NCBI GenBank assembly: GCA_910583935.1
Contig: CAJTZM010000021.1
Location: 1 to 26,461 of the forward strand
Reading direction: 5' to 3'
Source of the DNA: an uncultured Oscillospiraceae bacterium
Lineage (GTDB): Bacteria; Bacillota; Clostridia; Oscillospirales; Ruminococcaceae
Length of the DNA: 26,461 nucleotides
Every line of letters begins with the position of its first letter. The stretch's first letter is position 1. The position numbers and the translations under genes were made by a program. Shown piece by piece: positions 1 to 6,960 of this stretch. The notes beneath the pieces were generated by a model. That model worked only from the letters and a program-made list of their open reading frames with translations. It did no database searches and had not been told where the DNA came from.

Positions 1-1584
1 CTGCTGGCGGCGCTGCGGGGGTTGGACCGCACCTTTTTAGGCTGTGATCTGCTGCAAACGCCGGGCCTTCACGGGGCGATCCTTTTGTATCCCATCCTCG
101 CCGTTGCCAGCACCTGGCTATTGTGTGTGCTGCAGAACCGCTCGAATGTTCTGCAGCGCGAGCAGGAGGGCTTTGGCCACTGGGGAACCTCGCTTATTAT
201 GATTTTGCTGGCGGCCTATTTGTCGTTTGCCGTTCCGGCAGCCGCGGTGCTGTATTGGACGGCGGGGAATCTTTTGTCGATCGCCGTTATGTATTTGATG
301 AATGCGGTAATCGACCCGCGCAGACACATTGATTACGCGGCGCTGGAGCAAAGCAAGAAAATGCTTGCCGATGCGGCAAGGCACAAAAAATCCAAAAAGG
401 AAATAAAGGAAGAGGCGCGGCTGAGCAAGGCGGATTACAAGCGCTTTTTCGCGGAAAGCGCCGAAAAAAAGGAGCTTGTATTCTATTCTGTGCGAGGTGG
501 CTTTTACCGTTATTACAAGGGCCTGATCGAGCACATTCTGTCAAACAGTGATATTGTGATCCACTATGTGACAAGCGATCTGCACGACGAGATATTTTCG
601 ATGCAGAGCGAAAGGTTCAAGGCTTATTACATAGACGGCAACGAGCTGATCTATTGGTTTATGAAGCTGGATACGGACGTTATGGTAATGACGATGCCGG
701 AGCTGGAAAAATACTATTACAAGCGGTCGCTGGTGCGCAAGGACATTGACTATATTTATGTATTTCACGCGATGGTGAGCACCCACATGATTTACCGGAC
801 GGGCGCTTTCGACTGCTACGACACCATCTTCTGTGTGGGGCCGCACCACGTTCGGGAGATCCGGGAAACGGAAAGGCTGTGCGGTCTGCCCCCGAAACGG
901 CTGATTGAATTCGGATACCCGCTGCTGGATGATTTGATCGGCCATTACCAGAGCTTTGCCCATGAAAAAAATGAGCGGTTCCAGGTGCTGATCGCGCCTT
1001 CTCATCATGAGGGCAATATTATGGACAGCTGCCTGGACGCGCTGCTTGCCTCTTTGACAGGCCATGGCTGGCGCATCATCGTGCGCCCGCACCCCCAGTA
1101 CGTTAAGCGAAACTCCGCAAGAATGACCGAGCTGAAAAACCGGTACAAAGCGGCGGGGGATATTGCATTCGAGACGGATTTTTCCACCAACGAAAGCCAA
1201 TACCGCTCGGATGTGATGATCACAGACTGGTCGGGTATTTCGATGGAGTTTTCCTTTACAACGTTAAAGCCGTGCATTTACATTGATACGCCCATGAAGG
1301 TATTGAACCCGGATTGGGAAAAATATGAGAGCCGCCCGGCGCTGCTTGAAATACGCAGCCAGATCGGACAATCCTTCCGGGTGGATGAGGTGGACAGGAT
1401 CGGCCAAACCATCGCCGACATCCAGCAGGGAAAGATCCTGGACCAGGCGTCCATCTCAAAAATGATTGGGCGATATGTCTACCATGTAGGCGATTACGGC
1501 GCGGCGGGCGCAAACTATATCATACAGGAAATTGAGGAAAATAGGGCCAAAAATCCAAAAGACGGGAGGGCACAGAATACTTGA
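1..1584 (+). CDS. YidC-like membrane domain fused to CDP-glycerol glycerophosphotransferase-type domain (5' end outside window)
   Basis: The frame is open from base 1, so the N-terminus is missing; 527 residues are visible. Visible residues about 20-105 resemble the C-terminal part of a YidC/Oxa1 insertase. They contain two hydrophobic stretches (about 24-46 and 62-100), a segment with LYWTAGNLLSI, and a tail with DPRRHIDY, like the YWxxSNLxxI...NPxxxIDY end of YidC proteins. A charged linker follows (about 105-150). The rest resembles the glycerophosphotransferase family of TagB/TagF: a conserved histidine pair at 335-336, RPHP at 362-365 and DWSG at 409-412. Known family members move a polyol phosphate from a CDP-linked donor to a wall polymer at the inner membrane face. 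The stop overlaps the TTG start of aepX by four bases, so it is co-translated with phosphonate genes. I infer that it transfers a CMP-activated phosphonate; a plain teichoic-acid role is the alternative. A full upstream YidC domain cannot be checked here. Confidence 0.8.
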   Translation: MLAALRGLDRTFLGCDLLQTPGLHGAILLYPILAVASTWLLCVLQNRSNVLQREQEGFGHWGTSLIMILLAAYLSFAVPAAAVLYWTAGNLLSIAVMYLMNAVIDPRRHIDYAALEQSKKMLADAARHKKSKKEIKEEARLSKADYKRFFAESAEKKELVFYSVRGGFYRYYKGLIEHILSNSDIVIHYVTSDLHDEIFSMQSERFKAYYIDGNELIYWFMKLDTDVMVMTMPELEKYYYKRSLVRKDIDYIYVFHAMVSTHMIYRTGAFDCYDTIFCVGPHHVREIRETERLCGLPPKRLIEFGYPLLDDLIGHYQSFAHEKNERFQVLIAPSHHEGNIMDSCLDALLASLTGHGWRIIVRPHPQYVKRNSARMTELKNRYKAAGDIAFETDFSTNESQYRSDVMITDWSGISMEFSFTTLKPCIYIDTPMKVLNPDWEKYESRPALLEIRSQIGQSFRVDEVDRIGQTIADIQQGKILDQASISKMIGRYVYHVGDYGAAGANYIIQEIEENRAKNPKDGRAQNT

Positions 1585-2891
1585 ATGAGAAAAAAAAGAC
1601 CGTATATCTTTGCATGAGCACCGATGTGCTGCATGGAGGACACATCGAGGTGATCCGAAAAGCGGCGGAGCTTGGGGATTTGACTGTCGGCGTACTGACC
1701 GACGAGGTGGTCGCTACATACAAAAGATACCCGATGCTTTCGTGTGAAGAAAGAATGAAGATCGTTTCGGGGATCAAGGGCGTCTGCCGTGTTGTGAAAC
1801 AGGATGAGATCAGCTATCAAAAGCCCCTGAAGGAATTTCAGCCGGACTACATTGTACACGGGGACGATTGGCGCACCGGGTTTCAGGCGCCGGTGCGGGA
1901 GGAGTGTATCCGTCTTTTAAAGACGTACGGCGGGGAATTGATAGAGTTTCCCTACTCGCAGAACAGCGAATACGAAGCGCTGGAGGCTGCGGTGCGGGCG
2001 CGGCTGTCCATTCCGGATTATCGCCGGGGCCGGCTAAAGCATCTGCTGGAGGAAAAGGGGTTTGTCACCTGTATTGAGGCGCACAACGGCATAACGGGCC
2101 TGATTGCGGAAACAGCGTGCGTTCCGGAACAGGGAAAGGTGCGCCAATTCGACGGGATGTGGGTGTCGAGTCTCTGCGATTCAACGGCAAAGGGCAAGCC
2201 GGACATTGAGCTGGTGGATTTCTCCAGCCGTATGGCGACGATCAACGACATCATGGAGGTCACAACCAAGCCGATCATTTTGGACGGAGATACCGGCGGA
2301 CTGACGGAGCATTTTGTCTATACGGTGCGCAGCCTGGAGCGGATTGGCGTTTCGGCCATCATCATCGAGGACAAGGTAGGACTCAAGAAAAATTCGCTGT
2401 TCGGCACAGATGTGGAGCAGACGCAGGACGGAATCGAAAATTTCTGCGAAAAGATCCGTGCCGGAAAGGCGGCGCAGAAGACAAAGGACTTTTTGATTAT
2501 CGCGCGCATTGAAAGCCTGATTCTTGAAAAAGGAATCGATGACGCGCTGGACCGCGCGCGAGCCTATGTAAAAGCGGGCGCGGACGGGATTATGATCCAC
2601 AGCAGGAGGAAATCGCCCGAGGAGATTTTTGCGTTTGTGGACTGTTTTCGCAGCGAAAACAGGCACTCCAACCTTGTTGTAGTGCCTACATCCTTTAACA
2701 GCGTGACGGAGGAGGAGTTTAAGGCGCGAGGCGTTAACGTGGTGATTTACGCGAATCATCTGATCCGCAGCAGCTTTCCGGCCATGAAGAAAACGGCGGA
2801 GGCGATCTTAAAAAACCACCGCGCAAAGGAGGCAGACGAGACATACTGTATGCCGATTAAAGAAATTTTATCGTTGATTCCAGAAGAATAA
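1581..2891 (+). CDS. aepX: Cytidylyltransferase-phosphoenolpyruvate mutase fusion
   Basis: PEP mutase turns phosphoenolpyruvate into phosphonopyruvate, forming the C-P bond that starts phosphonate synthesis. Residues about 7-135 form a TagD-like cytidylyltransferase domain with the HxGH nucleotide motif as H18-G-G-H21. Residues about 150-436 are the mutase: LDGDTGG at 234-240, the diagnostic EDKxxxKxNS at 263-272 (EDKVGLKKNS), R309 in IARIES, H340 in MIHSRR, and the ANH...R segment near the end. That motif separates true mutases from isocitrate-lyase-type relatives. The 436-residue length fits the known two-domain fusions. The start is TTG at 1581, with GGGAGGG upstream, overlapping the previous stop; the next in-frame ATG would cut off the first beta strand. 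Oddity: the C-terminal ISTT-type motif expected around residues 125-132 is replaced by SQNSEY, so the nucleotidyl domain may be weak or dead. Confidence 0.93.
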   Translation: MNEKKKTVYLCMSTDVLHGGHIEVIRKAAELGDLTVGVLTDEVVATYKRYPMLSCEERMKIVSGIKGVCRVVKQDEISYQKPLKEFQPDYIVHGDDWRTGFQAPVREECIRLLKTYGGELIEFPYSQNSEYEALEAAVRARLSIPDYRRGRLKHLLEEKGFVTCIEAHNGITGLIAETACVPEQGKVRQFDGMWVSSLCDSTAKGKPDIELVDFSSRMATINDIMEVTTKPIILDGDTGGLTEHFVYTVRSLERIGVSAIIIEDKVGLKKNSLFGTDVEQTQDGIENFCEKIRAGKAAQKTKDFLIIARIESLILEKGIDDALDRARAYVKAGADGIMIHSRRKSPEEIFAFVDCFRSENRHSNLVVVPTSFNSVTEEEFKARGVNVVIYANHLIRSSFPAMKKTAEAILKNHRAKEADETYCMPIKEILSLIPEE

Positions 2892-2902
2892 GGAGGAGAA
2901 AA

Positions 2903-4333
2903 ATGGATTTACAGGAGAGGGTACGTCTGAAAAAAGCGAATCGCAGCGAGCTGTACAGCTTGGAGCCGCCGTTTCCCTATACGAATTTTCTGATTGAGCT
3001 TTCCAACGCGTGCAATCATGCATGTCTGTTCTGCGCGCACCAAAAAATGAAGCGCAAGGTGGGGAAAATCGACCCCAAGATGGCGGAGCGTGCGCTGCGG
3101 CAGGCGTATGAGCTGGGCACGCGGGAGGTGGGGCTGTACGCGACGGGCGAGCCGTTTATCGTACCGGAGTTAGCGGATTATGTCAAGCTTGCCAAGGACA
3201 TCGGCTACGAGTATGTCTATATCACCTCGAACGGTGCGCTGGCCACGCCGGAGCGCATCCGCGCGGTTGTGGACGCGGGGGTAGACAGCGTGAAATTTTC
3301 CATCAACGCGCCGGAGCGCAGGATGTACGCATTCATTCATGGCAAAGACGATTTTGACACGGTGATGGAGAACCTAAAATATTTGAACCAATACCGAAAA
3401 GAGAGCGGACGCTCGTTTAAGATTTATGTTACGGGAATCCTCACCCGCTTTACGGAAGCGATGCGGGACGACTACTTTACGGTGTTCGAGGGGCTTGCCG
3501 ATCAGATCGTGTTCAAGGATGTGTACAACCAGGGCGGCTATATGCCGGAGATTGATTATCTGCTGCGGTGCACCCATGATAAGGAGGTTTACCGGCGCTG
3601 TAATCTGCCGTTTGACGCGCTGTGCGTGACATGCGAGGGATATTTGTCGGTGGAAAACGCCGACTTCGAGAATATGCTGATTGTGGCTGATCTGAACAAG
3701 GTGTCTTTAAAGGACGGCTGGTACGGCGAGAAGATGAAGGAGGTACGCTGGATGTTTTTGCAGGACAAGCTGTGCGGAACGCTGTGCGACGGATGCGTCC
3801 ACCACAAGCAGCTTCCGGCCCAGCCGCTGATGCCCGAATACGCCACGCCCAACGATGACATCTATGTAGATTATCCGGTGCGCAAGAGAATTAAGGACGC
3901 GGGCTTTGACTACCAAAAGCTTGTTTACGTGCCGATGGCGGCGGATATCATTCACCCGGGGCACATTCATATTCTGCGCACCGCCAGCAGTCTGGGCCGC
4001 GTGGTGGTTGGTCTTTTCAGCGACGAGGCGATTCGGTCGTACAAGCCGGAGCCGTACATGTGTTACGAGCAGCGGAAAACGGTGGTGGAAAGCATCCAGG
4101 GGGTCGCTCTTGTAGTGGAGCAGTCGAGCAAGGATTACGAGCAGAACCTGCGGAAATTTAAGCCGGACTATATGGTACATGGAACCGATTGGCGGGAGGG
4201 CCCGCTGGCAGCCGTTCGCCAAAAGGCGTTTGATATTATGGCGGAATGGGGCGGCGAAATCGTGGAGCCGGAATATACACAGGGTATTTCATCCACGGAA
4301 CTGAAGAAGAAAGCGAAAGAGGCACTGCAATGA
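2903..4333 (+). CDS. Radical SAM/SPASM enzyme fused to a cytidylyltransferase domain
   Basis: Residues about 25-230 are a radical SAM core: the CX3CX2C cluster motif is C37, C41, C44, and a GEP-type motif is TGEP at 81-84. A SPASM-like auxiliary cluster region follows, with cysteines at 233, 241, 244 and a second CX3CX2C at 291, 295, 298. Residues about 340-476 are a TagD-like cytidylyltransferase with intact H351-P-G-H354 and a C-terminal TQGISST at 459-465, the ISTT-type nucleotide motif. There is no cobalamin-binding domain, so a B12-dependent methylation is unlikely. A strong AAGGAGGAG site precedes the ATG, 11 bases after aepX, and the stop overlaps aepY as ATGA. What is seen: the domains and operon position. 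What I infer: the radical SAM half modifies a phosphonate or its carrier and the fused domain makes its CMP ester. The substrate is unknown. Confidence 0.88.
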   Translation: MDLQERVRLKKANRSELYSLEPPFPYTNFLIELSNACNHACLFCAHQKMKRKVGKIDPKMAERALRQAYELGTREVGLYATGEPFIVPELADYVKLAKDIGYEYVYITSNGALATPERIRAVVDAGVDSVKFSINAPERRMYAFIHGKDDFDTVMENLKYLNQYRKESGRSFKIYVTGILTRFTEAMRDDYFTVFEGLADQIVFKDVYNQGGYMPEIDYLLRCTHDKEVYRRCNLPFDALCVTCEGYLSVENADFENMLIVADLNKVSLKDGWYGEKMKEVRWMFLQDKLCGTLCDGCVHHKQLPAQPLMPEYATPNDDIYVDYPVRKRIKDAGFDYQKLVYVPMAADIIHPGHIHILRTASSLGRVVVGLFSDEAIRSYKPEPYMCYEQRKTVVESIQGVALVVEQSSKDYEQNLRKFKPDYMVHGTDWREGPLAAVRQKAFDIMAEWGGEIVEPEYTQGISSTELKKKAKEALQ

Positions 4334-5502
4334 GAGCGGAGGAATTTACCGCGGCGCTGGGGGCGGATTTTTACGCCGGTGTTCCAGATTCGCAGCTGAA
4401 GGCGCTGTGCGACTATCTGATGGAGCGCTATAAAACCGACCCGAAGCACCACGTTATTGCGGCGAACGAGGGGAACTGCGCCGCGCTGGCGGCGGGATAT
4501 TTCCTCGCGACCGGGAAAACGCCGGTTGTATACCTGCAGAATTCGGGTATTGGCAACATCGTCAACCCGGTGGCCTCGCTGCTGCATGAAAAGGTTTATG
4601 CGGTCCCGATGATTTTTGTGGTCGGCTGGCGCGGCGAGCCGGGCGTGTACGACGAGCCGCAGCACATTTATCAGGGCGAGGTCACGCTGCAGCTGCTGGA
4701 GGACATGGGAATGGCGACGTTTGTGTTGCACCAAAGCACAACTAAGGAGGAGCTGGCGGCAGCGATGGAGCGGTTTCGGCCGTTGCTTGCGGCAGGCGGA
4801 CAGGCGGCAATCGTGGTGCGCAAGGGCTCGCTGACAGGCGGTCGGCCGGTGGCATATCAAAACGATGCGGTCATCGTGCGGGAGGAAGCGATCCGCCGCA
4901 TTGCGGCTGCGGCGGGAACAGACCCGGTCGTATCCACAACCGGGAAGGCCAGCCGGGAGCTGTTCGAGCTCCGCGAGGCAAACGGACAGGGCCACCAATT
5001 CGATTTTCTGACGGTCGGCTCCATGGGCCATGCCTCCTCCATTGCGCTTGGCATCGCACTGCAAAGGCCGGAAAAACAGGTCTGGTGCATCGACGGGGAC
5101 GGCGCGGCGCTGATGCACATGGGCGCGATGGCCGTGATTGGCGCCGCACATCCGGCGAACCTGATCCATATAATCCTCAACAACGGTGCGCACGAGACGG
5201 TAGGCGGCATGCCGACGGCCGCCCAAACGATTGATTTGCCCGCCATCGCGCGCGCCTGCGGCTATGAGAGCGCTGTGCGCGTGGATACGCTTTGCGGGTT
5301 GGACGCGGCGCTCGCCGCAGTAAAAGGGGGCAAATGCCCCGCCCTGCTTGAAATACGCTGTGCCATCGCTTCCCGCAAGGATCTCGGCAGGCCGACCGTC
5401 TCGCCCCAAAAAAACAAGCAGGCATTTATGGGAATGCTGAGGAATATGGGGGAAAACGAATCAGAAGCAGGATGCTCTGGCAGCTTTGGCTGCGGGGAAT
5501 AA
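4330..5502 (+). CDS. aepY: Phosphonopyruvate decarboxylase
   Basis: This ThDP- and magnesium-dependent enzyme decarboxylates phosphonopyruvate to phosphonoacetaldehyde, the irreversible step that pulls the unfavourable PEP mutase reaction forward. The 390-residue length is normal. The N-terminal pyrimidine-binding half has the conserved glutamate E47 in ANEGN, followed by VVYLQNSGIGN. The C-terminal pyrophosphate half has the ThDP signature starting G256-D257-G258 and ending N284-N285. The start is ATG at 4330, overlapping the preceding stop as ATGA; a longer upstream reading in this frame exists but would overlap the previous gene by about 85 bases. About 17 residues after the usual end (beyond AFMGMLRNM) form a low-complexity Gly/Ser/Cys tail, which may be read-through into non-coding sequence. 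No aminotransferase or alcohol dehydrogenase follows, so the fate of phosphonoacetaldehyde is not encoded here. Confidence 0.94.
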   Translation: MRAEEFTAALGADFYAGVPDSQLKALCDYLMERYKTDPKHHVIAANEGNCAALAAGYFLATGKTPVVYLQNSGIGNIVNPVASLLHEKVYAVPMIFVVGWRGEPGVYDEPQHIYQGEVTLQLLEDMGMATFVLHQSTTKEELAAAMERFRPLLAAGGQAAIVVRKGSLTGGRPVAYQNDAVIVREEAIRRIAAAAGTDPVVSTTGKASRELFELREANGQGHQFDFLTVGSMGHASSIALGIALQRPEKQVWCIDGDGAALMHMGAMAVIGAAHPANLIHIILNNGAHETVGGMPTAAQTIDLPAIARACGYESAVRVDTLCGLDAALAAVKGGKCPALLEIRCAIASRKDLGRPTVSPQKNKQAFMGMLRNMGENESEAGCSGSFGCGE

Positions 5503-5627
5503 AGCGCCCCTGCGCCTTGCGCGATGCTGAGCCGATTGCCGGGGACGGGCCCTTCTGCAAGCCGCATTCACATAAGCTGGGCGAAAATTCCGGCACGCGT
5601 TATGTTCATGAGACGGAATAGGAAACC

Positions 5628-6467
5628 ATGAGAACAGCAGAAGAACGAAAAAACGAATACACACCGCCCGGGGTGCAGATTACGCCGGAGGCGGTGGAGC
5701 GGTTTTTGGAGCATCGGCGGCAAAAGCTGCTGGCGGAGGATACCATCGGCCGCTACACGCTTGGGCTGCAAAAGCTGCAAATCTACCTCGAGCCCACAGG
5801 CGTGCTTGAGCTGGGAACGCTGGAGGACTGGAAAAAGGAGCTTCAGCGCGCCGGCTATTCGGTGGGCACAATCAATCTGAATCTTTCGGTCGCGAACAAT
5901 CTGCTGGATTTTCTGCGCAGGGGCGATTTGAAGGCGGAGCCCCTGCCGGCGGACGTACAGACCGGCCCGGAGATTACGCGTGGGGAATATCTGCGGCTGC
6001 TGCAAACGGCGCGGCTGGTAGGGAATGAGCGCGCGTATCTGTTCATCAAGCTGTTCGGCGCTGTGCCGCTTTCCGCGAATGATTTGGGAGCGGTGACGGT
6101 GGAGGCGGTGCGGGCCGGACATTTGCAGGTATTCTGCGGGAAAACGCCGCAGATGCTGTATATCCCCGCTGCGCTTGCGAAGGAGCTGCTTTCATACGCA
6201 CGGGAGCACGGCATCCGCGCCGGGGCGATTTTCCGTTCGCGTGCGGATACGCTTTATTCCCGCAGCCGAGTGACGGTGGAGATGCAGAAAATCGCTGCAG
6301 ACGCCCGCATTTCACCTGAAAAGGCGACGCCCCGCGCACTGAAGAAGCTGTGCCGCAGGACGATGGATGAGATCGATGAAAAGCTGCGCATTCTCGCGCT
6401 CCAAAACTATGAGGCGCTTCTCAATTCCGAGCAGAAGGCCATTGGCTGGGAGGAAAAAGAGGGATAG
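5628..6467 (+). CDS. Tyrosine-recombinase-like protein without catalytic residues
   Basis: The 279-residue protein has an N-terminal SAM-like core-binding fold (about 18-98), with the long helices typical of phage-type integrases. A C-terminal half aligns by eye with the tyrosine recombinase catalytic domain. GKT at 171-173 fits the beta-hairpin lysine. The first arginine box (normally G-hydrophobic-R) reads AVP, with proline at 147. The HxxR box reads R236-A-L-K239. No late histidine or nucleophilic tyrosine is found in the last 40 residues. The frame is intact, so this is not a simple pseudogene. It starts 125 bases after aepY and ends about 135 bases from the 3' end of tRNA-Val, a usual integrase position. 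It may be a domesticated DNA-binding protein or an early-stage relic. The 5503-5627 gap shows no clear terminator. Confidence 0.72.
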   Translation: MRTAEERKNEYTPPGVQITPEAVERFLEHRRQKLLAEDTIGRYTLGLQKLQIYLEPTGVLELGTLEDWKKELQRAGYSVGTINLNLSVANNLLDFLRRGDLKAEPLPADVQTGPEITRGEYLRLLQTARLVGNERAYLFIKLFGAVPLSANDLGAVTVEAVRAGHLQVFCGKTPQMLYIPAALAKELLSYAREHGIRAGAIFRSRADTLYSRSRVTVEMQKIAADARISPEKATPRALKKLCRRTMDEIDEKLRILALQNYEALLNSEQKAIGWEEKEG

Positions 6468-6562
6468 CAAAAACGTAAGGGAAAGCCGGCAAGGGGCGAT
6501 GGAGGATGGCTTGCCATGCTCCACATTCCTCATTCGTTACGAACAAATATAAAAGACCAAAG

Positions 6563-6600
6563 AAAAATCCCCTGAATCCGCATGAATTCAGGGGATTTTT
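6563..6600 (-). terminator. Intrinsic terminator after tRNA-Val; may also serve the plus strand
   Basis: A perfect 15-bp inverted repeat pairs 6563-6577 with 6586-6600 around an 8-base loop. Its CCCCTGAAT core is flanked by A/T runs on both sides, so it can form a stem followed by U residues in either direction. It lies two bases beyond the tRNA-Val CCA end. On the plus strand it would stop transcription coming from the recombinase-like gene. Confidence 0.85.
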
Positions 6601-6601
6601 A

Positions 6602-6678
6602 TGGTGGACGCGCCGGGGCTCGAACCCGGGACCTCCTGCGTGTGAAGCAGGCACTCTAACCAGCTGAGCTACGCCTCC
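6602..6678 (-). tRNA. tRNA-Val (anticodon CAC)
   Basis: Read on the minus strand this folds as a 77-base tRNA with encoded CCA. The anticodon stem is CCTGC/GCAGG around loop TTCACAC, giving anticodon CAC (codon GUG). The T arm is CCGGG, loop TTCGAGC, CCCGG. The D stem is GCTC/GAGT with a G-U pair. The acceptor arms GGAGGCG and CGCGTCC pair except for a G4-G69 clash. It is followed immediately by the terminator at 6563-6600 and is preceded by tRNA-Ala with a hairpin between them. Confidence 0.92.
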
Positions 6679-6700
6679 GGAACGGATGGTACCAGAATGG

Positions 6701-6737
6701 AAAAACCTACGGATACCCATCCGATACCGCAGGTTTT
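6701..6737 (-). terminator. Hairpin between the two tRNA genes, terminator-like
   Basis: AAAACCTACGG (6702-6712) pairs with CCGCAGGTTTT (6727-6737) over 11 positions with one mismatch. On the minus strand it is followed by a run of five T. It begins at the CCA end of tRNA-Ala. It could be a leaky terminator or a processing hairpin, because no promoter fits in the 22 bases left before tRNA-Val. Confidence 0.6.
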
Positions 6738-6812
6738 GGTGGAGACGATGAGACTCGAACTCACGACTTCCACACTGCCAGTGTGACACTCTACCAACTG
6801 AGTTACGCCCCC
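6737..6812 (-). tRNA. tRNA-Ala (anticodon GGC)
   Basis: This is a 76-base minus-strand tRNA with encoded CCA. The anticodon loop is CTGGCAG, giving anticodon GGC (codon GCC). The stem TCACA/TGTGG has one G-U pair. The acceptor GGGGGCG/CGTCTCC contains the G3-U70 pair that is the identity element of alanine tRNAs, which supports the assignment independently. The T arm is GTGAG, loop TTCGAGT, CTCAT. It is the promoter-proximal gene of the tRNA pair. Confidence 0.93.
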
Positions 6813-6830
6813 ATTGCTATCGCGAAATTT

Positions 6831-6859
6831 ATAATAGCATATTTTTTACCGGGATGCAA
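6831..6859 (-). promoter_or_regulatory. Sigma-A promoter for the tRNA pair
   Basis: On the minus strand, TTGCAT (6854-6859) and TATTAT (6831-6836) are separated by exactly 17 bases. The -10 ends 18 bases before the mature 5' end of tRNA-Ala, leaving a short leader as expected for a tRNA operon. Confidence 0.78.
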
Positions 6860-6917
6860 GAGTTTTTCAAAAAAATCCAAAAGAAAACGAAAAAGCTATG
6901 GCGTTTTTACAAAAATA

Positions 6918-6926
6918 TGTTATAAT
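6918..6926 (+). promoter_or_regulatory. Extended -10 promoter for pepA
   Basis: TATAAT at 6921-6926 is preceded by TG one base upstream (6918-6919), the extended -10 form. No good -35 is present at 17 bases, which fits that promoter class. It lies 34 bases before the pepA start and diverges from the tRNA promoter. Confidence 0.65.
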
Positions 6927-6960
6927 ACGTATTAAGAATCAACGAAAAGGGCGGTGCAGG

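Noticed and set aside
4168..5409. A 413-codon open frame on the minus strand opposite aepY
   Set aside because: It is antisense to a clear ThDP enzyme, has a biased Arg/His composition and matches no family; it is a by-product of GC-rich codon use.
6501..6543. Hairpin GGAGGATGG/CCATGCTCC and short palindrome TTCGTTACGAA after the recombinase gene, considered as an attachment site
   Set aside because: No second copy was found in the window and neither overlaps the tRNA end; there is not enough to call an att site.
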